Positions 31,911 through 41,922 of a DNA stretch of 64,000 nucleotides are shown one piece after another. This DNA is from Chionoecetes opilio (lineage: Eukaryota; Arthropoda; Malacostraca; Decapoda; Majidae). Position 1 is the first letter of the stretch, and each line of letters begins with the position of its first letter. A program made the translations under genes and the position numbers. Under the pieces are notes generated by a model. The model worked only from the letters and a program-made list of their open reading frames with translations. It ran no database searches and was not told the origin of the DNA. Location: positions 115,306-179,305 of the forward strand of contig JACEEZ010023500.1 in assembly GCA_016584305.1 (NCBI GenBank). The letters are read 5' to 3'.

Positions 31911-32289
31911 CGTGAAACTCTCCTCCATATTAACCGAGTTCTCGGTTGGCGTTTCGGCGAGAGTTCCTATCGGCGACAGTTCCATAAACCGTGTCTGGCC
32001 GCCCGCACGCCCACGCACCCCCCTGGGACTCTGGGAGATGGTGGGCGGCTGGGCGGGGTAGGTACGGTGTGTTGGGGGGGGATGCAGTCAGTTCGTACAC
32101 AAGTTGTTTCGTACACCAGTAGATTCGTACACCAAAAAGTTGTTTCGTAGTCTATATGAAACCATAGTCGTTTCGGTATTATTCTAGTGTTTGCCCATAC
32201 TCCCCCTCTCCCACAAAAACAAGCTGGGGGACCTGGGGCAATGCGGGATATTTGGCTGGGGTACAAAATATGCGTCGCAACCACGTAGT

Positions 32290-32695
32290 TTCACACCAAC
32301 TCGGGCCATTGTGTGTACCAACTCGGCCCATTGTGTGTACCAACTCGGCCCATTGTGTTTACCAACTCGGCCCATTGTGTGTACCAACTCGGGCCATTGT
32401 GTGTACTCAACTCGGCCCATGTTGTTGTGGTACCAACTCGGGCCATTGTGGTTTACCAACTTCGGGCCCATCGTGTGTAACCAACTCGGCCCAATTGTGT
32501 TTCCAACTCGGCCCCATTGTGTGTACCGAATCGGCCCATTGTGGTGTACCAACTTCGGCCCATTGTGTGGTACCAACTCTCGGGCCCATTGTGGTAACCA
32601 ACCTCGGCCCATTGTTTGTACCACTCGGCATTGTGTGTACCACTCGCCCATTGTGTGTACCCACTCGGCCCAATTGTGTGTACCAACTCGGCACG
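32290..32695 (+). repeat. 22-bp minisatellite in the MULE left terminus
   Basis: About 18 units of ACCAACTCGGCCCATTGTGT plus GT. Early units are exact at 22 bp and later ones have indels. Related inverted units (ATGGTCCGAGTTGG) occur at 35515-35640 near the right terminus. The long Gln/Thr/His-rich frames across it on both strands are repeat artefacts. Confidence 0.92.
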
Positions 32696-32904
32696 GAAAA
32701 CTTGCTAATACATGAAAATATATTTATTATTTTCATACGCAGTAATTTTTGTACTGATAGAAACATGTGCTAAAACTTATGAAACATATATTTATTTTCA
32801 TGCATGTCATAAGTTAAAAAACAGCCTAGACAAATACAATGTAAAAACTAAAACAAACTATCATGGAACTCAAATTAAAATCAAATTAAAAACATGTCCA
32901 TTCT

Positions 32905-32940
32905 GAAGCTAAAATAAAAAAAAAAAAAAAAAAAACATCA
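32905..32940 (+). repeat. Poly-A tract
   Basis: A run of about 20 A between the AT-rich 32700-32900 stretch and the MULE gene's 3' side. The 32700-33040 interval otherwise shows nothing recognisable. Confidence 0.7.
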
Positions 32941-33042
32941 CTAATGAACCTACACGGCGAGGTGACTGTGATGTGACACAGCTCGTAGTAACCTGTTTTT
33001 GCCGATCTGTCAACAGGCGTTGTACTGCTTCCCAGAGGCTAA

Positions 33043-35150
33043 CTAATTGGTCCCTGATGTGTGTAGCGTATTCTTGGCTCGTTGTTTGCGTAATACCTTG
33101 CCGATCTGAGAGCAGACGCACCTGGAGGGGACAAGTCTGGCCTCGTCATGAAGGAGCTTTAAACTGAGGAGGTAAAGCTCAGTTGTCCTTTGCGCGCCTT
33201 CAAAGGTTGAGCGGTGGTGCCAGCCTTCGACATCATTGTTGGTGCGGGATGCTTCTGGGCAAACACGCACCATGACCTTGGGCCCAGATTTGTATAAATC
33301 CATGTGTTTTCCTGATGTAACTCCAGAGATTTAAAAGTGGATGACAGCCATTTTGCTCTTCGGTAAACCTTACAAACGGTTTTTTCTATATGTTCTAGCT
33401 GGCACTATGGTAGTGAAAGGACTTTTCCTCAGGTATTTATGTGGATCCCAGCATCATTTGTATACGATGCTTGCAGGCCAGCTCTTGAATTGTTCCTCCT
33501 ACTGCTTGCCTCGCATGACACTAACATCCTCGAGTAAAAACATTAAGCAGGACGTCGTGATTTGCACGCCAGACACTTTCCTCGAATCATCAGAATTTCT
33601 CCACTCTCATTTCCTCACCTAGAAGTTCTTTAGTCTTTGTAATACAGGTTGAAGTTCCCAACTCGGCATCCCAGAACTAGGCCACCCAAACTCGGCTATG
33701 GTTCCGTCCGGATTTTCCAACAACACGGCGAACACTCAAAACCCCGGCGCGTAGTTGCCGGGTCGGCCGCTGGGTGCCACCACACTAGGCCGCGGGTTGC
33801 CACCCACTAGGCCAGCTTGGTTTCTTATCGGTGAATAAGCCTTTTTTTTTCCTACATAGTGAAGTAATACATCCTCTTTTAGAATATTTCGTCACCCATC
33901 AAAACATTATACTGGCCTCAGTGACTAGTTTTCCGGGTAGGGAGGGATTATCTAACTACCTTAATATTTTTCAATGGTGATTTTTCATGCTTTTTTTCCG
34001 CCTTAATATATCTACGTTCTAAAGTCGGAAATTCATATCGGCTCGGCGCGGGTGCCCGAGGTTGCCTGAGTTTTGAGGACTTCAAACCTGTACTTTTCTC
34101 TTATAGTCTCCTGCGTCTTTTCCAGACATCAGACAACAGCAGTGGTACTTGTTTCATATTACTCTATACTGTACATCAGCGGTGGATACTGAAAAGTTGA
34201 GTGAAGGCGTCGCAACCTATTTTAAATGTTAGGCATCAGCATACCAATGCTTTGCCTTGCTAAGCATTGAAAAAACGAATTGTTTCATGTGTTGAGAATA
34301 ACAATGTCGTCGGCCACCAATAAATGTCATGTTGCCGAAAGTTTTTGAGGACTGTTTCATTACTTTTTCAAAAGTCAAATCAAGAGTTCAAGCTGGTGGT
34401 GTGGCGGTGCACGTTACGATTTCCTTGACGGGCAAGGTTCCGGAGTCAGGTAAAGAAGGTTAGGGGCCACGTGAGGATCAAGCTTTGTACCGGATACCTT
34501 CTTCAACGATGTCTGTTGCTGAACGAAACACGTCTTCTACACTTTTCTTTTCACAAGGGCTGAAACTTTACTCTTTATCGCAGGCATGGTTATGGGGATG
34601 GCATAGGAGGGTTGTGACTTCTGGTAGCGTACTTCTAGTCTGGACATTCTTTTCTTGTAGCTCGCAATTTGAACTTTTATTCCTCACAACACATCTCCTC
34701 GTACCGCAACACTTGTTTTTCTTTTCTCGTTGGTATGCATAACCCAAGCTGTCTATGCCTTATCTGCCCTCTTTGTGTTGATGATAGCACTTTTTCATAC
34801 GTTACGTCGGTCGTGCATGAGCCATTAGACGGTGTGTGTCGTCAGCGGGAGCTGCACCAGTGTCCAGTGACGTCAGACCTGAATTTCAGCAGGAATTGTG
34901 TGCTTGTATCTGATGCCACCATACTTTTCATCTTCGATTGCAAGTTTTGGGGGAGTGGGGTGTCAGGTGCCGAGCATCTCTCATCTCCGGTGGAGTTGTG
35001 CCAGCGTCCAGTGTCCTGCAGAAATTACACATCCAGTCGATGTCGTGCCCCTCCTTCACGGCTGCCCTGTATTCCTTCCTGGCAACACCACTCCCGCATG
35101 TCCTGTGCTGCCAGTGCATGCATCCATCACACACCAGTGCCTCCTGTTGT
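33043..35150 (-). pseudogene. MULE transposase-like gene with PHD-like and FLYWCH fingers, decayed
   Basis: 5' to 3' on the minus strand. A PHD/zinc-ribbon-like stretch reads CDGCMHWQHRTCGSGVARKE with DIDWMCNFC (35131-35020). A FLYWCH-type remnant reads KQVLRYEEMCCEE then LRATRKEC (about 34720-34650). Poorly readable sequence follows, interrupted by a 450-bp MITE. Then comes the C-terminal part, MDLYKSGPKVMVRVCPE with ASRTNNDVEGWHHRSTFEGA (33303-33180), where 'RTNNDVEGWH' is a strong signature of FLYWCH/MULE-derived proteins in arthropods. The catalytic core cannot be aligned reliably. Many stops and frame changes make it a pseudogene. The paired long inverted repeats around it support assignment to a MULE. 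Confidence 0.6.
33643..34092. mobile_element. 450-bp MITE, TACAGGTTGAAGT ends (Tigger/pogo-like)
   Basis: Left TACAGGTTGAAGTTCCCAAC is mirrored at the right by GAGGACTTCAAACCTGTA, with TA at each border. The interior is GC-rich with CTAGGCC and CTCGG words and carries no frame. CAGGTTGAAGT-type ends at a TA target fit pogo/Tigger-like elements; that is inference. Confidence 0.65.
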
Positions 35151-35759
35151 CATATAAATACCTGACATTCAGATTTCTCAAAACTTAGGACAATAGTTTT
35201 CTCAGAACTTAGGAAAATAGTTTGGCCAGCCCTCGCCATGTCGCAAGCAAGACAGACAAAAGATACGCCACCCCACTACTGTACATACCTGTCGGGGCCT
35301 CACTAAATTCCAACACACCAAGCACTGATCAGCCATGTCTCCGCAAAAACCGTGATTGTCGCCAACTGTAACCTGTTTTGTTTTCACTAAACTTGAGGAC
35401 AAGCATTGAATGCCAGATCAAAGTATCGAAACTTGACATTTGTATTTTTGTTGATTGTTCAATCAAGAAGTTCAAAAGTTGTTTGGTGAGTTGAATGAGA
35501 GATCGAAGCATGCATCTAAAATGGTCCGAGTTGGCGGGTCTAGCTGGTATTCGAAAATGGTCCGAGTTGGTTCACCAGGTGAGCCGAGATGGATATCGTA
35601 AATGGGGCGAGTTGGGAATGGGCCGAGTTGGACCTACACCGTTGAAAAAATTCCCTAGATCTAGGGAAAATTTATTTAATTTCTTCTGAGTCAAGAAACG
35701 TGTGAACCTGCCGATCCTCACAGATGACCGAAGTGTCGAGAACACCCCCAACCCGCTAG

Positions 35760-35845
35760 GAGGTTAGGTTAGATTTGTTTAGGTTAGGGTAGGTTATATT
35801 TGGTTAGGTTAGGTTAGATTTGGTTAGGTTAGGTTAATTTTGGTT
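35760..35845 (+). repeat. GGTTAGGTTA-type repeat
   Basis: Repeated ggttaggttag/atttggttagg words, the reverse-strand counterpart of the CCTAA repeats at 27640-27805. They lie inside the MULE's right subterminal region. A short C run follows at 35888-35902. Confidence 0.75.
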
Positions 35846-36100
35846 TGGCAAATTTCTCTAGATAAAGGAATTTACCCTATATCTAGGGAATTCCCCCCCC
35901 CCCCCTACACAACTCTTAAATTATGTGTTTCCGACGCATAATTTGTTCCCCACCCGAAAACCCCGCATTCCCACAGGTCCCCAAACTTGTTTGGAGGAAG
36001 TGGGAGAGTATGGGCAAACACTAGAATTTTACCATCATTTCGTACACTCAGCTCAGAGTTGAACTTGACGACTTGAGCTACGAAACGACCCCTGGTACAC

Positions 36101-36198
36101 TAAACCCTTCATACTCGCGGGTTTCAGGCTCGCGGCTTTGATTACTCGCGGGGTTTCAACCCTTTTGTTTTTGTCTTTTTTTTTTGTCTTTTGTCTTG

Positions 36199-36243
<45 letters not shown>

Positions 36244-36945
36244 TCCCTCCCAATTGCTTGCTCTGTACAGGGGTCTTATCCGCCCATGTATGGAGTATGT
36301 CTCACATGTTTGGGGAGGATCCACTCATACAGCTCTTCTAAACAGGGTTGAGTCAAAAGCTTTTCGTCTCATCAACTCTTCTCCTCTGACTGACTGCCTT
36401 CAATCTTTAAATCACCGCCGCAATGTTGCTTCTCTTGCTCTCCTCTACCGTTATTGTCATGCTCACTGCTCTTCTGAACTTGCGAACTGCATGCCTCCCC
36501 CCCTCCCGCGGCCTCGCTGCACAAGACTTTCTACTCATTCTCATCCCTATTCTGTCCATCTTCCTAATGCAAGAGTTAATCATATCTTTACTCTTTCATC
36601 CCTTTCACTGGTACACTCTGGAACTCTCTTCCTGTTTCTATTTTCCACTTCCTATGACTTAAATCTTTTCAAAAGAAGAGTACAAGACACCTCCCGAACT
36701 AAATTGGCTCACCCCTGTTTTTATTTTATTCTCTTACTGTCTTCTTTATAGGGACTGGCAACCTGAGCGGGCTTTGTGTTACCCATTTTTGTTGTGCTCT
36801 TGGCCAGTTCTTGTGATGTAAAAAAAAAAAAAAAAAAAAAAAAAAATAACAACTATGGGGTAAATGAATAACTAATGTCATGCTCGCGGATTTACGATAC
36901 TCGCGGGTGTCTCTGTTCCCTAACCACCGCGAGCATGAAGGGTTT
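36101..36945. mobile_element. TA-flanked DNA element carrying a reverse-transcriptase 3' fragment, copy 1
   Basis: The terminus TAAACCCTTCATACTCGCGG (36101-36120) is mirrored at 36926-36945 with 19 of 20 matches, and TA sits at both edges. Inside each end are more CTCGCGG words. The core is a poly-T run, an RT C-terminal coding fragment (36255-36720) and a poly-A run at 36822-36846. A second copy with the same order is at 53969-54860. It is inserted in the right terminus of the MULE. Confidence 0.8.
36255..36720 (+). pseudogene. Captured Jockey/CR1-type reverse-transcriptase C-terminal region
   Basis: Reads LYRGLIRPCMEYVSHVWGGS, then LLNRVESKAFRLINSSPLTD, SLNHRRNVASLALLYRYCHA and HCSSELANCMPPPLPRPRCT, ending near SYDLNLFKRRVQ. 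This is the RT thumb/C-terminal region found in very many decapod non-LTR elements. The fingers/palm and YADD are absent, and the last third is frameshifted. A 3' UTR (gggactggcaacctgagcgg, ttggccagttcttgtgatgt) and a poly-A tract follow, so a complete retroelement 3' end was captured. The 3' UTR also occurs alone, inverted, at 43001-43195. Confidence 0.85.
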
Positions 36946-37012
36946 ATTGTATGTGCGAAAAAACTCAAAATCAGTGTATGAAACAACTAACAAAACCTGG
37001 GTACGAAACTCC

Positions 37013-37329
37013 CAGTAACCATTATTTACCACGTCAATAAATCATTCTTAGACGTGAAGGCAAATAGAGGACCGCTTATAACGGACGAGAACTGCACAGT
37101 CGCTACGCCGTTACCACTTACGTTTTCTATATTATTTTTTTACACAGGATACTGTACAGTATTAATTCACTTCCATGTAACCTTCAAAACTTATACTATA
37201 CACATTGTAGAAATGATACAGTTGTCTAATATGCATAGACACACCCTCCCCATCCAGAGGCCCCCACCCTTAGGAGGTTAGCTTTGGTTCGGTTAGGGTA
37301 ATAATCGGGTCGGCGGGGCACACTTGTAT
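37013..37329. other. Unassigned sequence right of the MULE
   Basis: No gene, RNA or shared repeat was recognised. Sequence quality looks good here. Confidence 0.45.
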
Positions 37330-37585
37330 TGGTATCATTCCGTCACTTCTCTGGTTTCTGAGACACTGACTATTATTTCCTGGCAAGTTTTAGAGCTTTT
37401 TCTCATGAAGATACATTGTTATCAATGGAAACGGCAACGCTAGGATTTGGTGATGAAAATTTGAAAATATAAAACTTTTAACAGGTTTTCGGAAAAATAA
37501 TATATATCTCCATCTGAAAAAGCTGCTATTTTTGGCAAGGAAAAATGAGCCAGTGTCTCAGAAAATGACTGCGCAGTCCTTGTCC
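37330..37585. repeat. Diverged palindromic MITE related to the GGTAATTATGG family
   Basis: Left ttctgagacactgactatta, cctggcaagttttagag pairs with right ccagtgtctcagaaaatg and ctatttttggcaagg. The order of words follows the arms of the 25385-25739 MITE (cagagacaccgact, cctggcctaaaacag). It is non-coding. Confidence 0.6.
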
Positions 37586-37654
37586 ATTTTTACCGACTTG
37601 TTTTCTGCCATTGGACAGCTTGGGAGGAGGCAGTGGAAATCCAGGTCAATTTTT

Positions 37655-37972
37655 AGATTAGGACCGAAATTCCCTACACAATTGGGAGTTTTTTTTTTTG
37701 TTAACCCTTTAAATAGTTTCCCCTTAAAAATTTCTCTGAACTTCCGTCGAAAATCACTCCCTTACGGAAATAAGACTTTTAAGGGGAAAAGAGTGTGGCG
37801 GACGTAAACCTCGTCTCTCCCCTCCCTAAAAACATGCCCTTATCTCCAAAAGTAATGATTTGCGACGGAAGCTCATAGAGAGAATGTTTCCTAGAATCCA
37901 GTAAGGCAAACAGAAACCACACTCCCAATTGTGTAGGCAATTTCGGTCCTAGTGTAAAATAATACCGAAATG
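37655..37972. mobile_element. MITE, GGACCGAAATTCCC family, short copy
   Basis: The left end aggaccgaaattccctacac, aattgggag is mirrored by ctcccaattgtgtaggcaat and ttcggtcctagtgtaaaat. Same family as 5649-6134. The left arm shows the first homopolymer-like corruption of this part of the window. Confidence 0.75.
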
Positions 37973-38056
37973 GTGCCCCAAGAAGCCTGCCTTGTGTTGT
38001 GTTTCATCTAGGGTTGCAGACAGGGAGAGCAAAACCCACCCAGCTATTGATGCTTA

Positions 38057-38262
38057 TTAATCTCTTGAGACCCAGAACGTAATTTCCATTGTAATTTGGG
38101 CACCGTTAGACAATTATTTGTGAATATAAAAATTTTTTTGAATGACCTGTTCATATCCTTGTCGACTAACAAATTTTTGGTATATTAACTATTTTGGGAA
38201 ATTTTATGGCTAACAACAACCTATTTTATAGCCAAAGAAAGCTTTGGGCATGAAGGGGTTAA
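38057..38262. mobile_element. TTAA-flanked MITE (piggyBac-like), copy 1
   Basis: TTAA at both ends, with internal words agaacgtaatttccattgta, gacctgtt, atggctaacaac and gggcatgaagggg. The copy at 63181-63399 has cleaner ends TTAACCCCTTGAGGCCCAG and GGGCGTGAAGGGG. A CCC..GGG terminus at TTAA is the piggyBac pattern. The right TTAA is shared with the next element. Confidence 0.65.
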
Positions 38263-38427
38263 AGGGGGAGACCCGCCGGGAAAAAATATGAAAATTTTTT
38301 TTTAATATCATTTGGGAGTTATATGGTCTATGGCAACCCCCTTCCCTTTGGCTTTTAATTGTGGAAATTTTTTTTCAGCCGACTAAATTTAAATCCCCTA
38401 GCGGGGGGATTTAAACTTTAAAGCTTG

Positions 38428-38464
<37 letters not shown>

Positions 38465-39400
38465 GTAATTTTCCCAATATCAAACAAACCCTTAGAAAAA
38501 AAAAACTACAGCATTTCGGGGGTGAATTTTGTTAGCCGGGTAAAAAATTCTGGAACACAATTTTGGAAAAAAAAAGGCAACCTGTTCACAACTTTTTTTG
38601 GGGGAAAAAATTTTACATCCAAAAAGGGATAAAAAAGAGAGAAAAGAGAAAAATTACCCCAAAGAAGAAAAAAAAACAAGAAGGGGAAAGGACAACAAAG
38701 GTTTCCAACCGAAAGCTAGGCACCGGGTAATTTTGCTGGAACCTGCCCCCATGGGGGGCTGGCGCCCCTCCCCTTGGAGCGTTTAAATAAAACCTTTTTT
38801 ATAAGGGGGGACAAGGTGCAGTCCTTGTACGCATGCATTGATAGTGATTACATGGTGGCATTGAAGTATAGTCCTTCACGCAGCGCAGAAACTTAGCAAA
38901 AGTTAAAAATGCGTTTTTCTCAAATAGTTTTAAAATAAACAAAAAATTCATCTCTGCTTTTATTTTTGGCCGATTTTCACAAAACTTTAGGACACAAAAA
39001 ATCAAATTCGTAGAAAAATCTTTTGATTTTTTTTTTTGTTTTGAAGTCTTATTTTTTGATAGAGGGGAAAAATTACCTTAACATTTTTCATTTTTTTTTT
39101 TAAACAATTTTTTTTTTTAAATCTAAAAAAAATTTTCAAAAAATTATGAAAAAAAATTTTTGAAATAAAAATAATATCACATGCTCATGTAACAAAAAAA
39201 TCGCTCAAAAAAATGGTGAGAAGATGAAATTTAAAAATTTCATAAAACTGACAAAAATATTTTTTCCTAAATTTTTTTCAAAATTTTTCCCTTTCTCTGA
39301 CCGTGAAATGTTCATGTGTAAAAAGGGTTTTTAATATACACAACTAAAAATTTATTATGACCGGAGAAATTAAAAAATTCAGGGCGGACTCTCCCCTTAA
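38259..39400. mobile_element. TTAA-flanked element with AGGGGGAGA-CCGCC termini
   Basis: Left TTAAAGGGGGAGACCCGCC is mirrored at the right by GGCGGACTCTCCCCTTAA. The interior is A/T-rich and heavily corrupted (poly-A at 38430-38460, many tttttt runs), with no supportable frame. Kolobok or piggyBac relatives use TTAA; the assignment is open. Confidence 0.55.
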
Positions 39401-39429
39401 AAAGGGTTTTTCCAGGCATGATTAACGTA

Positions 39430-39700
39430 CAGTTGGGTGGGGAGTCTGGCCTTTATCATGGGCATCCCTGATGTGTGTTCCTCGTCTGGGTCTTGAGTGA
39501 GTTGTCTTCTTTTTCTGTTTTTTTAATTTCTTTTTTTCTTTCTCTTTTTTCTCTGGTCTCCAAAAATTTTGTTTGTTCTTTCTGCTTCTTCCACTCCCTC
39601 GCCAAAACAAATCTGCCCCACCATAGCCTCTTCCTCCTCTAGGAAGGTGGTTGTCCCTCACACTCTTCTTCCTTCCTTCATCAAAATGACCTATCAAATG
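39430..39700 (-). repeat. Repeat block A (shared with 62640-62930)
   Basis: Collinear with 62640-62930: ggcatccctgatgtgtgttc/ggcactccctgacgtgtttc, gggtcttgagt.agttgtct, tgttctttctgcttcttcc and actatagcctcctcctcc-type words. On the minus strand both give a Lys/Glu-rich frame with GRSRKN and SRPRR words, possibly a remnant exon of a mobile element. Function is unknown. Confidence 0.6.
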
Positions 39701-40079
39701 GCACACCCATAGAAGGGAAAAGTGGGTTCATCATGACTGGTTGCATAAGTTAATATCCAAAAATAGTGTTGACCCCCTAAAAACAAATGCAAAAGTTACA
39801 CTCCGGGGAAAACTTCCCACAAGAAAAAATGTGTTCACAAACCCTTTTCCCGTTTTTTTTTCCCGTGGATTTCTTGAGACTTGGAACAATTTTGTGCGAA
39901 ATTTTGTTTTTTTTGGGGTCAAGTGAATTTTGTATAAAGAAAGAAAATTTGAAACTAAATTTGCTAAAGCGAGCCCTCAGTAAACGGGATGTGCGTGTGT
40001 GTGTTTTCTTGCCGCCACCCAAACCTAAAAAATGTTCCCGTAACCCTCTCCGTTTTGTTTTGTCGCGGATCTATGGGGT

Positions 40080-40200
40080 CTTTAAAAGGATCTGGATAAT
40101 TCATGGATGGGGAAAAGGTGGAAAAGGGTAGTGTTAAGAAACAGGAAATACCACTGTAGGTCTCAGGGGCCTCTTGATTCCTTATGTTCTTAAAACCCGG
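40080..40200 (+). repeat. Repeat block B (shared with 62455-62580)
   Basis: Words ggataattcatggatgggg, ggtagtgttaag.aacagga, gtaggtctca and ccttatgtt are shared with 62455-62580. In that copy block B lies before block A; here it lies after it. Confidence 0.65.
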
Positions 40201-40224
40201 GGAAGGAAACTGGGTCCGGATATC

Positions 40225-40335
40225 ACACTAGCCCTGTGTCCCGGAGAGCGGGTTGTCACCCCCACAGGCTAAAGGGCAAATCCCCGAGATGAGCAGGAGG
40301 CCCGTGCAGCTTGCCTAGGCCCCCATCTTGACCTT
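40225..40335 (+). repeat. SINE-like repeat, second family, copy 1
   Basis: cgggttgtcacccc, aggctaaagggc, gatgagca, gaggcc.gtgcagctt and ggcccccat are shared with 44896-45000 (agcgggttgtcaccc, aggctcaaagg, caagcaccgaggccagcaca). It is about 100 bp and non-coding. Confidence 0.55.
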
Positions 40336-40499
40336 TTCCCCCCCCTTCAAAAAATTCTCTGTAAAAAAATTGCAAAATCGATAGTGATCATAAAAAAGAA
40401 TTTACAGTTTTTATTATTTTCTGTTTATATTTTCACTTGATTCTTATTAGCATGGTGCGCAAAAGCACCCACTCACCATTTTGATTCTATTACTATAAA

Positions 40500-40790
40500 C
40501 TTTTTTCTAAGTCTCGGCCTTTTGTTACCCTTTAAAAAAAAAAAAAAATTAGTTATTCTTGAGTTTCGGCCAGTTCCACTTAACCTTTTTTCTGTTTTAT
40601 TTTTTTATTTTTAATTTTTGTGTTAAGTCTTGGCCAGTCCCTCGCTCCATTTTTTTTTTTTTTTTTTTTTTTCCCTGAAAATCACGTTCACTTTTTTTAG
40701 TTTTTTAATTTTATTTAATTTCGGCCGACTCGCGTTTTATTTTTTTGTTTTATAATTTTTCTAAAGTCTGGGGCCCTTTTTCTCGTTTTG
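40500..40790 (+). repeat. Degenerate ~80-90-bp tandem repeat with aagtctcggccagt words
   Basis: Four spaced copies of a (t)aagtctcggcc/gagtttcggccagttcc/aagtcttggccagtccc/aatttcggccgac word, each followed by T/A-rich sequence. Low quality limits certainty. Confidence 0.45.
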
Positions 40791-40899
40791 CTTTATTTTA
40801 ATAATGTCACCTTATTTTGTGTAGAGTGTTTTTCCACCACCCGCTGCGCAGCCCAGGGTTGGGGGTTTGTGGGTTGGGGGTGCTCTGAAGCCCACACAC

Positions 40900-41072
40900 A
40901 GGGGTTCCCTAGTGAGTGGGACACGATGGGTTCACAAAACCAGAAGTCCCCGGGGTTCTCCCCCGGCGGGCGGAGCAGACGGGCTGTTTCCTTAAACCCG
41001 AGCCCCGTCCACCCAGCATGAAAGGGGCCGGGGTTTGTACCCGCCTCCCGGGGTGGGGCTTCCCCCAACACT
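40900..41072 (+). mobile_element. tRNA-derived SINE, corrupted copy
   Basis: Reads in plus orientation like the complement of 44533-44727: a tRNA-like head (gaagtccccggggttctccc for gaagtcccgggttcgatcccc), then cccgtccacccagca, ggggtttgtacccgcc and ggcttcccccaacact. The A-box part is badly altered. Confidence 0.55.
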
Positions 41073-41610
41073 AAGGGGAATGAAAGAATGTTTATATGGA
41101 GATGAGGCCCTACGAGTGTAGCTCAGGCTCTGTAAAAAACAAATAGTAATACAGGGGCTACAACGTGTCAACCAATTCTATGCTTAAAAAAAAGCGTACA
41201 AAAGCGTCTATGTTAATTAGTAGTAAAAAAATCAACTCGAATTATGGGGGTCTGCGTTTTTTTGCAGAATTATACAAGATATAAAATAGTATGATTAGCT
41301 GGTCCACCAAAATTTTTTTCTACTTTTTTCCCCACAAGGTTTTTTTTTTTGCCCTTACCCTAGGTTACAAGCCCATGCATTTTTATGGCGATAAAACTTA
41401 ATTTAGAGGTCGCCCCATCTCTCGCTTTCATCATAGGATTTACCCGGAAAATATCCAAAACCCAATTGGGGCACTTCCCAACATCACAGACCCAAAAGGG
41501 TTTTATTTTTTTGAATTCTCCGGGGTTGGTAACCCCATGACCATTTTTCAACTAAAACTGATATACAGCTGTCGAAGTGAAATTTTATATTTGGGGTTTT
41601 TAGCCGTAAA
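41073..41610. other. Unassigned low-quality sequence
   Basis: No gene or repeat recognised; homopolymer-like runs are frequent. Confidence 0.4.
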
Positions 41611-41611
41611 T

Positions 41612-41922
41612 TAGGGGTACCCACCCTGGGTTGGGTACTCTAATAGAGATAGAACAAAATGGTTTTCATTTTTGAAAAATCGAAGGGCGATTTCCATAGA
41701 AAAAGTTTTTATCTTCATTTATTTACTAAAAAACCCGCAAAATTTACAAAAAATTCAAATTTTCAATTTTCCTATAGAAAACTATTTTTTTTGGGAAAAT
41801 TTTTGGGTGTCTAATCAGTGTCGATAAACCCTTCTATTGGGGAAAACGACCCCTTCTGATTCAAAAATGCAAACCATTTTGCTTTATCTCTACCCAAATC
41901 CCCAACCGGGTATGGGCCTACC
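41612..41922. repeat. Inverted-repeat element with aGAGATAgAaCAAAATGG arms
   Basis: The left arm (gggttgggtactc, agagatagaacaaaatggtt) pairs with the right arm (aaccattttgctttatctct, ccccaaccgggta). The total length is ~310 bp and there is no coding capacity. Confidence 0.55.

Larger units (their letters stand above)
26937..31983 (-). mobile_element. Merlin-type DNA transposon, interrupted by later insertions
   Basis: The left end GGAACTGTCGCCGA..., followed within ~55 bp by GGTAATTATGGAGGAGAG and tttcacgg, is mirrored at 31911-31983 (cgtgaaactctcctccatat ... cctatcggcgacagttcc). Between them, on the minus strand, lies an intact Merlin transposase catalytic frame (27910-28735), whose upstream end is interrupted by a complete second transposon (28733-31402). 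Removing that insert joins the frame to an upstream ATG near 31411. No convincing 8-9 bp target duplication was seen at the outer ends, so the boundaries are tentative. Confidence 0.55.
32085..37012 (-). mobile_element. MULE (Mutator-like element) with long inverted repeats and nested insertions
   Basis: The left inverted repeat (32085-32285) contains ttctagtgtttgcccatact, a ctcccac/aacaag stretch, gggacctg and caatgcggg. The right one (35930-36090, continuing 36946-37012 after an insertion) is its mirror, with agtatgggcaaacactagaa and cccgcattcccacaggtcccc. Both are followed internally by arrays of the ACCAACTCGGCCCAT word, in opposite orientations (32290-32695 and 35515-35640). A decayed FLYWCH/MULE gene lies between. 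Long subterminal-repeat-bearing termini are characteristic of MULEs. The element has since received the 33643-34092 and 36101-36945 insertions. Confidence 0.7.

Noticed and set aside
32290..32695. Coding repeat protein on either strand (Trp/His/Asn-rich or Cys/Pro-rich)
   Set aside because: A 22-bp period is not a multiple of three, so the frames rotate and the stop-free stretches are composition effects.
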